DNA from: Parvularcula marina
GTDB lineage: Bacteria; Pseudomonadota; Alphaproteobacteria; Caulobacterales; Parvularculaceae
DNA: 64,000 nt
Direction: 5' to 3'
Assembly: GCF_003399445.1 (NCBI RefSeq)
Contig: NZ_QUQO01000001.1
Coordinates: 186,001 to 250,000 of the forward strand
Of this stretch, positions 34,705 through 43,856 are shown piece by piece; within the stretch, counting starts at the first letter, position 1; the number at the start of each line of letters is the position of its first letter. A program made the position numbers and the translations under genes. The notes under the pieces are model-generated. The model was given only the letters and a program-made list of their open reading frames with translations. It was not told the DNA's origin and did no database searches.

Positions 34705-35433
34705 ATGAAGCGGATAATCACACGCATTCACCTGTGGGCCGGACTGTTGCTTGGCCTGCAGGTCGCCATCTGGATGGCGTCCGGCGTCATCATGAGCTGG
34801 TTTCCTATCGAAGAGGTGAGGGGGGAGACGCGGGCGGTGCCTGCCATCCCCGACCGGATAAGCCTTGCGGATGCAAGGATCGACCTTGCCCCGGTGCTGG
34901 CAGAGCACCAGCCGGAAGTCATCCGTCTGAAGATGTTCCGGGGGAGCCCGGTTTTTCATCTTGAGGCAGGAGCGGCTACGCTGCTTCTCGATGCGACAAG
35001 CCTTGAGCCTGTCGTGATTGATGAACGCCTTGCTTTGGCAATTGCGCGGGATGATTACATGGGCGAGGCCCCTGATGCCGCCGTGCGCCTGATCGAAACG
35101 GACCCGCCGCTTGATTATGCGGGGAGCCTGCCCGTCTGGCAGGTGAAGCTCCATGATCGGCACGGCACGCGGATCTATATCTCGCCGGAGGATGGCCGGA
35201 TCACGGCGCGGCGCAACAATGTCTGGCGGCTCTATGATACGTTCTGGATGCTGCATATCATGGATTATGGCGAGCGGCATGATTTCAACAATCCGCTGGT
35301 CAAGACGGCGTCTCTCACGGGGCTGATCTTTGCGCTGTCGGGGCTTTTTCTCGTGATCTTCCGCCTGCGCTCGGGGCGCTACGAAGCGGAGATAAAGCGT
35401 ATGCGGAGTAGAATTTTCAAGTCTGAGAATTAA
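34705..35433 (+). CDS. PepSY-associated membrane protein
   Basis: This 242-residue protein has an N-terminal membrane helix (IHLWAGLLLGLQVAIWMASGV), a periplasmic region with PepSY-like strands (PVWQVKLHDRHGTRIYISPE and DGRITARRNNVW), and a C-terminal helix (LIFALSGLFLVIFRL). The opening RIHLWAGLLLGLQ is typical of PepSY_TM proteins found with siderophore or metal-uptake genes, though this one is shorter than the four-helix members. It follows the Met-rich gene by 11 bp and ends the operon. A structured inverted repeat lies just after the stop. A role in metal reduction or uptake is inference. Confidence 0.8.
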   Translation: MKRIITRIHLWAGLLLGLQVAIWMASGVIMSWFPIEEVRGETRAVPAIPDRISLADARIDLAPVLAEHQPEVIRLKMFRGSPVFHLEAGAATLLLDATSLEPVVIDERLALAIARDDYMGEAPDAAVRLIETDPPLDYAGSLPVWQVKLHDRHGTRIYISPEDGRITARRNNVWRLYDTFWMLHIMDYGERHDFNNPLVKTASLTGLIFALSGLFLVIFRLRSGRYEAEIKRMRSRIFKSEN

Positions 35434-35441
35434 CTGAAAAT

Positions 35442-35580
35442 CCTCCCTCCGCACATCCCCGCGCAGGCGGGGATCCGGTCCTGGGTGGGATAGTCAGAGT
35501 TCATCTTCTTCAATTTTGAAATGACAGAGCGGTGCCTCAGAGGCAGATCCCCGCCTGCGCGGGGATGAGCGGGCGGAGAG
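35442..35580. repeat. paired inverted repeat, possible REP/MITE-like element
   Basis: Two 22-bp arms, 35454-35475 and 35546-35567, are exact reverse complements, and their flanks (CCTCCGCA on the left, TGAGCGGGCGGAG on the right) are partly so. Each arm alone also folds into an 8-bp hairpin, ATCCCCGC / GCGGGGAT. About 70 bp of AT-richer sequence lies between them. The motif with CCCCGC and GCGGGGAT is of a kind that recurs in dispersed repeats of alphaproteobacterial genomes. Here it lies between the PepSY gene and proC and may also act as a transcription or mRNA-stability barrier. Confidence 0.8.
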
Positions 35581-35631
35581 ATCAAGAGACCCCCCGTTGA
35601 GGTCAGGGTCCAACCTGCCTAAGTCCCCCGG

Positions 35632-36462
35632 ATGACAGACAAACTTTCCGTGATCCTGATCGGTGCCGGCAATATGGGCGGCGCCATGTTCCAATCCTGG
35701 GTGAGAGCGGGGATCCTCGATCCGGCCCGGTCGGCGGTGATTACCCCGAACCCTAAACCATGGCTGCTCGATCTGTCTGATGAGACCGGCATTCCGATCA
35801 ATCCGGTCGATGATGGCGAGGGCTATGACATCGCGGTTCTCGCGGTGAAGCCGCAAATGTTCGCTGATGTCCTGCCGGGGCTTTCATGGCCGAACATGGA
35901 AAAGACGGTCTTCGTCTCGGTGGCCGCAGGTCTGCCGATCGGGGAGATTGAGAACATTCTCAAATCCAATATTGCCGAGCCGCATGTCGTGCGCGGCATG
36001 CCGAACCTGCCGGTCTCAGTGGGTGAGGGGTTGACGCTGATGGCCTCCGGTCAGGCGGTCAGCGACGCTGAACAGTCAAATGTCAAACGCCTGCTCGCTT
36101 GCGCCGGGGATGTCATCGTTATGGACGATGAAGACGGGCTCGACCGCTATGTCGGCACGTCGGGGTCCGGCACGGCGCTGGCGCTGCTGCTGGTCGAAGC
36201 CATGGAAGATGCCGCCATGTCGTTGGGTGCCGATGAGGCCGCCGCGCGGCGGATGGCCGAGCAGGTCTTTGTCGGCGCTGCCGCGCTGCTTAAATCCGAT
36301 GATCGTCCGGCCTCGGAACTTCGGGCGGCGGTCACCTCGAAAGGCGGGACGACGGCGGCGGGGCTTGCCGTTCTAGATGATGAGAAAAATGGCCTCCGCC
36401 CCCTGATGAAACGCGCTGTCGATGCAGCCTATGCGCGTGCAAGGGAGCTTGCGGGGAAATGA
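35632..36462 (+). CDS. proC: pyrroline-5-carboxylate reductase
   Basis: This 276-residue enzyme reduces pyrroline-5-carboxylate to proline with NAD(P)H. The Rossmann motif is at the N-terminus (VILIGAGNMGGAMFQSW), followed by AVKPQMFADVL, VRGMPNLPVSVGEG and the C-terminal signature around SGSGTALALLLVEAMEDAA and TSKGGTTAAGL. Length is normal. The ribosome site before the ATG at 35632 is weak. Its stop overlaps the deacetylase start (ATGA), and a coupled run continues through the phosphatase to xseB. Confidence 0.94.
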   Translation: MTDKLSVILIGAGNMGGAMFQSWVRAGILDPARSAVITPNPKPWLLDLSDETGIPINPVDDGEGYDIAVLAVKPQMFADVLPGLSWPNMEKTVFVSVAAGLPIGEIENILKSNIAEPHVVRGMPNLPVSVGEGLTLMASGQAVSDAEQSNVKRLLACAGDVIVMDDEDGLDRYVGTSGSGTALALLLVEAMEDAAMSLGADEAAARRMAEQVFVGAAALLKSDDRPASELRAAVTSKGGTTAAGLAVLDDEKNGLRPLMKRAVDAAYARARELAGK

Positions 36463-37397
36463 CCGCGCTGTTCGTCCACGACGTTTTCGGCGAGCATGAG
36501 ACCCCGCCCGGCCATGTGGAACAGCAGGGCCGCTACTGGGCCGTCGATCGCGAACTGGTAGGCGAAGAATATTCAGATCTAAAGCGCGAAATCCCGCCGC
36601 TGGCCGATTGGGACGATCTCACCCGCGCGCATGAGGCGGTCTATGTCGATGCGATTCGCGGGGCCGCGCCGCAGGACGGTATGGTCCAGCTTGATCCCGA
36701 TACCTTCATGGGCCCGCATTCGCTGGAAGCCGCGCGACGCGGCGCAGGCGGCGCGATGGCAGCGGTCGATCTTGTGATGACAGGCAAGGCCGGCAACGCC
36801 TTTGTCGCAGCGAGGCCTCCGGGCCATCATACTGTGCCCGGCCGGGCAATGGGGTTCTGCCTTTTCAATAATGCCGCGCTCGCTGGCCTTCATGCGAGGG
36901 CCGTGCATGGCGCGAACCGAATCGCGGTCGTCGATTTTGATGTCCATCACGGCAATGGCACGCAGGATATCCTCGAAGCCGACGAAAACGCCTTTTTCGC
37001 TTCCAGCCATGAATGGCCACAATATCCGGGCACGGGCCGAGAGGCTGAGCGCGGGATTGCCGGGAATTGCCACAATGCACCCCTGTCGAGCGGGGAGGGA
37101 TCCCACGCCTTTCGCCGTGTCTGGGGTGACCGGCTGTTACCAGCGCTCAGTGACTTTGCCCCTGATATTATTGTGATTTCCGCAGGCTTCGATGCCCACC
37201 GGGCCGATCCTGTCGGTGGGCTCGAACTGGTCGAGGATGATTTTGCCTGGATCACAGATCAGATCGCACAAATTGCCGCCGAGACCTGTCAGGGCCGCAT
37301 CGTCTCGGTGCTCGAGGGCGGCTATGACCTTGAGGCGCTTGCCTCTTCGACAGGCGCGCATGTGAAAGCCCTCGCCAGAGCGGACGGTCGCCGCTAG
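36459..37397 (+). CDS. histone deacetylase family protein
   Basis: This 312-residue zinc-dependent deacetylase has RPPGHHTVPGRAMGFCLFN near residue 120, the zinc-binding DFDVHHGNGTQDIL, and SAGFDAHRADPVGG for the third metal ligand. Bacterial members act on acetylpolyamines, acetoin-related or acetylated protein substrates; which one here is not clear. It overlaps proC by 4 bp upstream. This gene next to xseB and dxs is a neighbourhood often seen in alphaproteobacteria, from memory. Confidence 0.92.
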   Translation: MTALFVHDVFGEHETPPGHVEQQGRYWAVDRELVGEEYSDLKREIPPLADWDDLTRAHEAVYVDAIRGAAPQDGMVQLDPDTFMGPHSLEAARRGAGGAMAAVDLVMTGKAGNAFVAARPPGHHTVPGRAMGFCLFNNAALAGLHARAVHGANRIAVVDFDVHHGNGTQDILEADENAFFASSHEWPQYPGTGREAERGIAGNCHNAPLSSGEGSHAFRRVWGDRLLPALSDFAPDIIVISAGFDAHRADPVGGLELVEDDFAWITDQIAQIAAETCQGRIVSVLEGGYDLEALASSTGAHVKALARADGRR

Positions 37398-37407
37398 AGG
37401 CCCTTTG

Positions 37408-38028
37408 ATGATCGGCAGGATAGTCACCGTTCGGCATGGCCGCCCGGATATGGACCGGAATGTGCGCATTACCGCCAAGGAGTATGGCGAGTGGTGGGCG
37501 CAATATGACCTGTCGGGGCTCGCCCCCGGACAGGAGCCTTCAGAAGAGCTCAAGACCATTGCGGCGGAGTGCGATGTCATCATCTGCTCGACCATGCCGC
37601 GGGCGATCGAGACCGCCGCGAAAATCGTCGGGGATGCCACCCGCATCGTGCCGCGCGATGCGATCTTTGTCGAAGCGCCGCTACCGGCGCCGCCCATCCC
37701 CTTCCTCAAGCTCAATCCGACCATGTGGGGCCGCGTTTCGCGCGTCTTCTGGTTCCTCGGCTTTGCCCCCAACGGCATGGAGAGCCATCTGGCCGCCCGC
37801 CGCCGGGTCAAGCGCGTCATCGGGCGGCTTGTCGAATATGCCGAGCGGGGAGAGGATGTGCTGCTCGCTGCGCATGGCTATCTGAACTGGATGATCGACG
37901 GCGAGATCCGCCGCATGGGCTGGCAACGCGTCCAGCATCATGGCGGCAATGATTTCTGGTCCTTCCGCGCCTATCGTATGCCCGCGCGGCGCACCCAATC
38001 GACAAAAGAGGCCCTGACCGCAGAATGA
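37408..38028 (+). CDS. histidine phosphatase family protein
   Basis: This 206-residue protein opens with the catalytic RHG motif ([14 protein letters not shown]) and has the second His in [12 protein letters not shown] near residue 156, as in branch 1 phosphatases. The middle stretch [11 protein letters not shown] is also typical. The ATG at 37408 has AGAGG eight bases upstream; a TTG one codon before is less likely. Its stop overlaps xseB by 4 bp. The substrate cannot be told from sequence. Confidence 0.88.
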   Translation: MIGRIVTVRHGRPDMDRNVRITAKEYGEWWAQYDLSGLAPGQEPSEELKTIAAECDVIICSTMPRAIETAAKIVGDATRIVPRDAIFVEAPLPAPPIPFLKLNPTMWGRVSRVFWFLGFAPNGMESHLAARRRVKRVIGRLVEYAERGEDVLLAAHGYLNWMIDGEIRRMGWQRVQHHGGNDFWSFRAYRMPARRTQSTKEALTAE

Positions 38029-38264
38029 CTGACAAGGATATCAAATCGCTCGCTTTTGAAGAGGCGATGACCGAACTCGAAGGCATCATTGACCGGCTGG
38101 AGAATGGCGATGTGCCGCTCGAGGAGTCGATTGCGCTTTATGAGCGCGGCGCGGCCCTCAAAGCCCATTGCGAGACCAAGCTGCGCGCGGCGAAAGAGAA
38201 GATCGAGAAGATCGTGCTCGACCCTGATGGCCAGCCCAAGGCGGAACCCGCCCAGTTCGACTAA
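38025..38264 (+). CDS. xseB: exodeoxyribonuclease VII small subunit
   Basis: This 79-residue subunit has the standard pattern [19 protein letters not shown] (with Lys before it) and [16 protein letters not shown], forming the two helices that bind XseA. Exo VII degrades single-stranded DNA. It overlaps the phosphatase gene by 4 bp and is followed by 119 bp before dxs, a gap long enough for a separate dxs promoter. No ispA lies between xseB and dxs, unlike in gammaproteobacteria. Confidence 0.93.
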   Translation: MTDKDIKSLAFEEAMTELEGIIDRLENGDVPLEESIALYERGAALKAHCETKLRAAKEKIEKIVLDPDGQPKAEPAQFD

Positions 38265-38383
38265 TCGAACATCGGCCGCCCGAATGCCCGATATCTGCCG
38301 CATAAGCGCGCAACACTGGGCTCATGGCTTGCCAGCCAACCGAAGAGGCACGCATACTGCCTTGATTGGAACGGAAGAATTCT

Positions 38384-40300
38384 ATGCCCATCGAAACTCC
38401 CCTGCTCGACAAAGTGACAACGCCGGAAGAGCTGCGAAAGTTGGACCGGTCAGAGCTGCGCCAACTGGCAGATGAGCTGCGGGATGAAGTGATCGATGCG
38501 GTCTCGGTGACGGGCGGGCATCTGGGGGCCGGGCTCGGCGTCGTCGAGCTGACGACCGCCATCCACTATGTCTTCAACACGCCGGACGACAAGCTGATCT
38601 GGGATGTCGGACATCAATGCTATCCGCACAAGATCCTGACCGGGCGTCGTGACCGTATACGGACATTGCGTCAGAAGGATGGGCTCTCCGGGTTCACCAA
38701 GCGGTCTGAAAGCGAATATGATCCGTTTGGCGCGGCCCATGCCGCAACCTCGATCTCAGCGGCGCTCGGCATGGCCGTCGCGCGGGATCTGAAGGGCGAA
38801 GACAACCGCGTCGTTGCTGTGATCGGCGATGGGTCGATGTCGGCGGGCATGGCCTATGAGGCGATGAACAATGCCGGCGACCGGGGCGGGCAGCTCACCG
38901 TCATCCTCAACGATAATGACATGTCGATTGCGCCGCCCGTCGGGGCGATGAGCGCGTATCTCGCGCGTGTGGCGTCTTCGGATAAATATCACGCCTTCCG
39001 GAATCTGGCGAAACAACTCGCCAAGAAGCTGCCAAAGCGGCTTTATCGGGGCGCGGAGAAAGTCGAGGAATTCTCTCGCAGTTTCGTCACAGGCGGAACG
39101 ATGTTCGAGGAGCTCGGCTTCTACTATGTCGGCCCGATTGACGGGCACAATATGGAGCATCTCGTGCCGGTGCTTGAGAATGTCCGTGAGCTGACCGATG
39201 CGCCAGTGCTCGTCCATGTCGTCACGCAAAAAGGCAAGGGCTATGAGCCTGCCGAGAATGCCGCCGACAAATATCACGGCGTTTCGAAATTCGACGTCAT
39301 TTCCGGCGAGCAGAAGAAATCAAAATCCAATGCGCCGAGCTACACCTCCGTCTTTGCCAAGCAACTCGTCGAGGAAGCACGCCGCGATGAACGCATCATC
39401 GGCGTGACCGCAGCCATGCCGGCGGGGACTGGGCTCGATAAGTTCATGACTGAATTCCCCGACCGCTGTTTCGATGTGGGCATTGCGGAGCAACATGCCG
39501 TGACCTTCGCGGCGGGGCTTGCCGCCGAGGGTCTGGTGCCGTTTGCTGCGATCTATTCGACTTTCCTGCAGCGGGCATATGATTCTGTCGTTCACGACGT
39601 CGCGTTACAGGGCCTGCCGGTGCGCTTTGCGCTCGACCGGGCGGGGCTTGTCGGTGCCGATGGCGCGACCCATGCGGGCGCGTTCGATACGGCCTATCTG
39701 GGGTGCCTGCCGGGGATCGTTCTTATGGCGGCAGGGGATGAGGCCGAACTCGTCCATATGACGCATACGGCCGCGATGTTTGATGAAGGCCCGATCGCCT
39801 TCCGCTTCCCTCGCGGGGAAGGCCTCGGCGTTGAAATGCCGGAAGCGGCGCAATTCCTAGAGATCGGCAAGGGCCGGATCCTGCAGGAAGGCACTAGCGT
39901 TGCGCTTCTCTCCTTTGGCGGACGATTGGGTGAGTGCCTGAAAGCCGCGGATCAGCTTGCCGCGCGTGGCCTTTCAACCACGGTGGCTGATGCACGCTTT
40001 GCCAAGCCGCTCGATGAAGATTTGATCCGGCGCCTTGCATCCGAGCATGAAGTCCTGCTGACAGTCGAAGAAGGCAGTGTCGGGGGCTTTGGCGCCTTCG
40101 TTCTTCATTTCCTGTCACGCGAGGGGATGCTGGATACGGGCCTGAAAGTCCGTACCCTGACCCTGCCGGATATCTATCAGGATCAGGGCTCGCCTGCTGA
40201 AATGTATGAAGAGGCGCAGTTGCAAGCCGCCAATATCGTCGATGCGGTAACGCGGCTTTTTAGCGATGCGGCCGTGTCGGCCGGCGATCTGCGCGCCTGA
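38384..40300 (+). CDS. dxs: 1-deoxy-D-xylulose-5-phosphate synthase
   Basis: This 638-residue thiamine-diphosphate enzyme makes DXP from pyruvate and glyceraldehyde-3-phosphate, the entry to the MEP isoprenoid pathway. It shows [15 protein letters not shown], the TPP-binding [18 protein letters not shown], and [18 protein letters not shown] start at the ATG at 38384, with GGAAG eight bases upstream, rather than a TTG at 38366. Length is normal. The next gene begins 11 bp after the stop. Confidence 0.96.
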   Translation: MPIETPLLDKVTTPEELRKLDRSELRQLADELRDEVIDAVSVTGGHLGAGLGVVELTTAIHYVFNTPDDKLIWDVGHQCYPHKILTGRRDRIRTLRQKDGLSGFTKRSESEYDPFGAAHAATSISAALGMAVARDLKGEDNRVVAVIGDGSMSAGMAYEAMNNAGDRGGQLTVILNDNDMSIAPPVGAMSAYLARVASSDKYHAFRNLAKQLAKKLPKRLYRGAEKVEEFSRSFVTGGTMFEELGFYYVGPIDGHNMEHLVPVLENVRELTDAPVLVHVVTQKGKGYEPAENAADKYHGVSKFDVISGEQKKSKSNAPSYTSVFAKQLVEEARRDERIIGVTAAMPAGTGLDKFMTEFPDRCFDVGIAEQHAVTFAAGLAAEGLVPFAAIYSTFLQRAYDSVVHDVALQGLPVRFALDRAGLVGADGATHAGAFDTAYLGCLPGIVLMAAGDEAELVHMTHTAAMFDEGPIAFRFPRGEGLGVEMPEAAQFLEIGKGRILQEGTSVALLSFGGRLGECLKAADQLAARGLSTTVADARFAKPLDEDLIRRLASEHEVLLTVEEGSVGGFGAFVLHFLSREGMLDTGLKVRTLTLPDIYQDQGSPAEMYEEAQLQAANIVDAVTRLFSDAAVSAGDLRA

Positions 40301-40311
40301 AAGCAGGAAGG

Positions 40312-40665
40312 GTGAGATATTTCCGGCTCCGACAATTCGGTGATCCGATAGATAAATCCATTCCTGAGACTTTCTTCTACCAAGTCGACGATGACGGACG
40401 TGTGCTCCGGCTGATTGAAATAAGCCATGATGGGCAAATTCTGTGGGATTCAGTTGAGGCCCGTGAATGTCCCGGAGATGTCGTCGGCGTTTCCAGTTGC
40501 ATTGAGGGAAGCTGGGATGATGCTCGATTGAAGTGGGATAATCCTGAAGCGGATGAAACAGGCGTTTCCTGCACCGCTATCGGCAGAGAAGAATTTGAAT
40601 CGCAATGGTTCAAAGCCCAATCCATGGGGTCTGGCCTTCGTAGTTCAGGTTCCAGTTCATCATGA
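40312..40665 (+). CDS. small accessory protein, possibly DUF6881-like
   Basis: This 117-residue acidic protein has a GTG start at 40312; the AGGAAG before it is almost adjacent, so the start is not certain. Residues 1-50 (RYFRLRQFGDP, then VDDDGRVLRLIEISHDGQIL) recall DUF6881, a small domain of polymorphic-toxin immunity clusters, but I could not test this. The tail is Ser-rich (GSGLRSSGSSSS). G+C is 50% (120 of 240 over 40321-40560 by hand) against about 60% around it. It sits between dxs and tlyA, and its stop overlaps the tlyA start (ATGA), so it is co-translated with a housekeeping gene. Confidence 0.65.
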   Translation: MRYFRLRQFGDPIDKSIPETFFYQVDDDGRVLRLIEISHDGQILWDSVEARECPGDVVGVSSCIEGSWDDARLKWDNPEADETGVSCTAIGREEFESQWFKAQSMGSGLRSSGSSSS

Positions 40666-41405
40666 CCCGTCTTGACGCTTACCTTGTCGAAACCGGCGCA
40701 GTGCGCAGCCGCGAGCGGGCGAAAGATGCCATCAAGGCCGGGCTCGTCCGTGTCGATGGAGAGGTCGTCCGCAAAGCATCACTTGTGATCCGTCCCGAAC
40801 AGGATGTGACCTGCGAAGGCGAAACACATTCCTATGTCTCGCGCGCAGCGCTGAAACTGGTCCATGGGCTTGAGCATTTCTGCCTGTCGCCAAAGGGCAG
40901 GATCTGTCTTGACCTCGGCGCCTCGACCGGCGGGTTCTGCGAAGTCCTGCTCGAAGGAGGGGCAGCGAGGATCTATGCCGTCGATGTGGGACACGGACAA
41001 TTGCATGAGAGCCTGCTCAATGACCCCCGAATTATGAATATGGAGGGGGTCCATGCGAAGGCCCTCTCATCTGAGACCGTTCCCGATCCCATCGAATTTC
41101 TCACCTGCGATGTCAGTTTCATCAGCCTCCTGAAAGCCCTGCCGCCTGCGATGGCGCTGTGTACGCCGAGCGCGGAGATGGTCGTTCTCATCAAGCCGCA
41201 ATTCGAAGTCGGCCCGGACAATATCGGCAAAGGCGGACTTGTCTCTCTCAGTGCCGAGGAACAGCGGGCATTTGCCGAGACCCATATCCTGCCGGAGATT
41301 GAAGCTCTGGGATGGGAGATCCTTGGCCTGACCGAAAGCCCGATTAAGGGCGGGGACGGCAACACCGAATTCCTGCTGGGGGCGCGGCGTCATGGCGAGG
41401 CGTAG
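40662..41405 (+). CDS. tlyA: TlyA family rRNA methyltransferase
   Basis: This 247-residue protein has an N-terminal S4 RNA-binding domain (TRLDAYLVETGAVRSRERA, then VRVDGEVVRKAS) followed by an FtsJ-like Rossmann methyltransferase with CLDLGASTGGFCEVLL near residue 84, the catalytic Lys in VLIKPQFE, and a terminal region for SAM use. TlyA 2'-O-methylates cytidine in 16S and/or 23S rRNA. It is coupled to the small accessory gene upstream and overlaps the next methyltransferase gene by 14 bp. Confidence 0.92.
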   Translation: MTRLDAYLVETGAVRSRERAKDAIKAGLVRVDGEVVRKASLVIRPEQDVTCEGETHSYVSRAALKLVHGLEHFCLSPKGRICLDLGASTGGFCEVLLEGGAARIYAVDVGHGQLHESLLNDPRIMNMEGVHAKALSSETVPDPIEFLTCDVSFISLLKALPPAMALCTPSAEMVVLIKPQFEVGPDNIGKGGLVSLSAEEQRAFAETHILPEIEALGWEILGLTESPIKGGDGNTEFLLGARRHGEA

Positions 41406-42678
41406 AAGCAGCGGAAGGCCCAAACCTTCCGCTCACGAAGAAGTCCTGACTATCGATCGGCTCGCTGTATCCGGGGCCGGAATGGCGGGCGATATTTCCG
41501 TGCCCTTCACTTTGCCGGGGGAAAAGGTGCAGGCCGCCGTCAAACAGCGCGCCGCCGAACCACTTGAGATTCTGACTACGAGCGCCCAGCGTGAGGCGCC
41601 ACTTTGCCAGCATTTCGGGATGCCGGGTGAGGGTTGCGGCGGCTGTTTCCATCAGCATTTAGGGCTTGCCAATTCTCTGGTGCTGAAACGCGACAATCTG
41701 ATCGCAGCAGTCAAAGCCGCCGGGCTGACCCCACCAGAAATCACGGTTCATCAGTCTCCGCTGAAAAGCCGTCGCAGGGCGTCCCTGACCATGATCCGTA
41801 CCGGGAAGGGCTGGCAGTTCGGGTTCAATCGCTGGCACAGCCATCAGCTCGTGCCGATGCTCGAATGCCATATCCTTGCGCCGGAACTGTTCGCCTTCGC
41901 GCAAGGGATGAGTAAGGCGGCGAATACCTTCTTTCCCAATTCGGCGAAGAAAGCAGGGTTGTCCCTGACCCTGACGGATGAAGGGATTGATGCCGAGATC
42001 ACCCATATTGCGGAGGACGAGTTCGATCTTTCAGCAAGGGAGGGGCTGGCGGCGCTGGCCGCCGAGCATGGAATTGCGCGCCTCGCGATTGCCGGTGTGC
42101 CGCAATATCAGTCGCGCCCGGCGGTGATGCATCTCGACGGGGTGCCGGTGGCCCTCCCGCCCTCGAATTTCCTTCAGGCGACAAAGGACGGGCAGACATT
42201 TCTGACCGATGAGGTCATCAAGGGGGCGGGCGATGCGCCGCGCGTGGCGGATCTTTTCTCCGGGCTCGGCACATTCGCCTTGCCGCTCAGCCGCAGGGCC
42301 GGCGTGCTCGCCGTCGACAGTGACGGTCCGGCCATGGCGTCGCTGACAACCGCCGTCAGAACCCATGGTCGTCGGGTCGATACCATGACGCGCGATCTCT
42401 TCGACCTGCCGCTCACCCCGGCAGAGCTTGAAGGTTTTGACGCTGTCGTGATGGACCCGCCGCGTGCCGGGGCTGAAGCGCAGGCGCGAGAGCTGGCGCG
42501 CTCGAATGTTCCGGTCGTCGTGTCGGTCTCTTGCCTGACGAAATCCTTCGCGCGAGATGCGGCGATCCTGTCGGGCGCCTACGAACTGGTCTCGCTCGCA
42601 TTGCTCGATCAGTTCGTCTTCTCCAGCCATATGGAGATGGCCGGCATCTTCCGTCTTAAAACAGGCGGACTGCGATAG
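41392..42678 (+). CDS. 23S rRNA (uracil-5-)-methyltransferase family (RlmD/TrmA-like)
   Basis: This 428-residue enzyme has a TRAM-like N-terminus, an iron-sulfur site with Cys in CQHFGMPGEGCGGC near residue 72-85 and a further Cys in LECHILAP, the SAM motif VADLFSGLGTFALPL, the MDPPRAG motif and the catalytic Cys in SVSCLTKSFARD. This pattern fits the RumA/RlmD group, which makes m5U in 23S rRNA. It overlaps tlyA by 14 bp. Its tail overlaps the convergent thioesterase by 23 bp. The exact target uridine is not known. Confidence 0.9.
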   Translation: MARRRSSGRPKPSAHEEVLTIDRLAVSGAGMAGDISVPFTLPGEKVQAAVKQRAAEPLEILTTSAQREAPLCQHFGMPGEGCGGCFHQHLGLANSLVLKRDNLIAAVKAAGLTPPEITVHQSPLKSRRRASLTMIRTGKGWQFGFNRWHSHQLVPMLECHILAPELFAFAQGMSKAANTFFPNSAKKAGLSLTLTDEGIDAEITHIAEDEFDLSAREGLAALAAEHGIARLAIAGVPQYQSRPAVMHLDGVPVALPPSNFLQATKDGQTFLTDEVIKGAGDAPRVADLFSGLGTFALPLSRRAGVLAVDSDGPAMASLTTAVRTHGRRVDTMTRDLFDLPLTPAELEGFDAVVMDPPRAGAEAQARELARSNVPVVVSVSCLTKSFARDAAILSGAYELVSLALLDQFVFSSHMEMAGIFRLKTGGLR

Positions 42679-43090
42679 CCGCCTTGCCAACGGGTTTGGC
42701 CGGGTCATTGTGCCAGCCCGTGACGTCTAGAAAAGCAATGCGACGGCCACGCTGGATGACGCGGGCTTCGCCCTGCATGTCCATGTCGCGGGCGGGGCGC
42801 AGGAAATCGCAATGCACACTGACCGTCTTGAGATTATCCGTCTCGCGGCCTCGGCCAATCAGCTCCGCCGTGGCGCAGGTCTGAAGGAAGCTGGAGACGA
42901 CCCCGCCATGCAGGGCCCGGATGAATTCATTGCCGATATGGCGTTCAGCAAAGGCGAGCCTGAAGCGCAGCGCGCCATCCTCAAGCGTTGCCGAGAAATC
43001 GAGCCATTGCAGCATGTTCGAGCGTGCCGCCCATTCCGAAATGCGCGCGATGCTGTCCTCATTCGGGGCGGGGAAGAAATCATCACTCAC
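42656..43090 (-). CDS. PaaI family thioesterase (second copy in operon)
   Basis: This 144-residue hotdog-fold protein has the family pattern FIRALHGGVVSSFLQTCATAEL around the helix and TVSVHCDFLRPARDMDMQGE on the strand. Such enzymes hydrolyse acyl-CoA or aryl-CoA esters. Its start overlaps the stop of the sister gene by 4 bp. It is the last gene of the purM-purN-OsmC-chorismate mutase-thioesterase run. The two thioesterases are only distantly alike and are not recent duplicates. Confidence 0.87.
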   Translation of the reverse strand: MSDDFFPAPNEDSIARISEWAARSNMLQWLDFSATLEDGALRFRLAFAERHIGNEFIRALHGGVVSSFLQTCATAELIGRGRETDNLKTVSVHCDFLRPARDMDMQGEARVIQRGRRIAFLDVTGWHNDPAKPVGKAAIAVRLF

Positions 43091-43554
43091 AAGCGTGATC
43101 CTTTCACTGCCGGGGATTTCGTGCCGACCATGAAGGTACCGTCAGCCTGCGCGATGGGGCTGTTATTTGCGGTGTAGATCGTGCCCTGACAGGAGGCGAC
43201 ATCATCGGCGATCGAATCGCAGGTCGCCTTGATCCGCATTTCGCTGCCCGGTGCAGCGCCCTCGAAAAAATCCGTCTTCAGATTGATGGTGGCCATCGGC
43301 TCGAATGTATCCATCCGGCTCCAGGCGGCAACGGCCAGTACCGTGTCGAGCAGGATCGTGAAAAAGCCGCCATGCATCACCTTGCCATCGGCGAAATGGT
43401 CCGGGAAGCGGCCCTCGAATTCAACAACGCCCCGGCCCACCATGGTCGGCTTCATCGGGATCGTTTTGAACAGCTCATGCTGGGTCTGGGCGTGATGGTG
43501 GAAGGCGTCGAGCGCCTTGCGGGTCGCCTCTGTCAGATCACCGCCATTGGTCAT
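43087..43554 (-). CDS. PaaI family thioesterase (first copy in operon)
   Basis: This 155-residue hotdog thioesterase has VEFEGRFPDHFADGKVMHGG, FFTILLDTVLAVAAW and the strand TINLKTDFFEGAAPGSEM. The GG after MH is the usual active-site turn of the PaaI group. It overlaps chorismate mutase upstream and the second thioesterase downstream by 4 bp each. The association with chorismate mutase hints at an aromatic or hydroxybenzoyl-CoA substrate, but that is a guess. Confidence 0.87.
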   Translation of the reverse strand: MTNGGDLTEATRKALDAFHHHAQTQHELFKTIPMKPTMVGRGVVEFEGRFPDHFADGKVMHGGFFTILLDTVLAVAAWSRMDTFEPMATINLKTDFFEGAAPGSEMRIKATCDSIADDVASCQGTIYTANNSPIAQADGTFMVGTKSPAVKGSRL

Positions 43555-43856
43555 GATTTGTCGGCACCGCCGAGTTTTTCTTCTTCATACTGAATGCCCC
43601 AGCCAATGATCTGGCGCCACAGCGCCTCGGCCAGCGCCTGAGGCAGGCCTTGCGCCTCTGCCTTGTCGCGGACACGGTCGATCACCTGCTGGATGCGCCA
43701 TGGCACGGTTGCCTCGGCGGGAGAGGATTTGAGCTGCCACGCCCGGTCGACATAGCCCCAGCGCTCAACGAGCAGGCCGACCAGCGCATCGTCGATACGG
43801 TCGATTTCCTTGCGGACAGCGTCCATGTCGGGGCAATCTTGGGGGCTGGTCGTCAT
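43551..43856 (-). CDS. chorismate mutase, AroQ type
   Basis: This 101-residue all-helical protein is a monofunctional AroQ chorismate mutase: DMDAVRKEIDRIDDALVGLL then a Lys/Arg helix and WRIQQVIDRVRDKAEAQGL. It converts chorismate to prephenate for Phe and Tyr. I start at the ATG at 43856, which overlaps the hydrolase-OsmC stop (ATGA); a start at 43916 would lie inside that gene. The WGYVDRAWQLKSS stretch replaces the common RxxLxxxVAxxK and looks slightly atypical, so substrate range may differ (for example isochorismate pyruvate lyase). Confidence 0.87.
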   Translation of the reverse strand: MTTSPQDCPDMDAVRKEIDRIDDALVGLLVERWGYVDRAWQLKSSPAEATVPWRIQQVIDRVRDKAEAQGLPQALAEALWRQIIGWGIQYEEEKLGGADKS

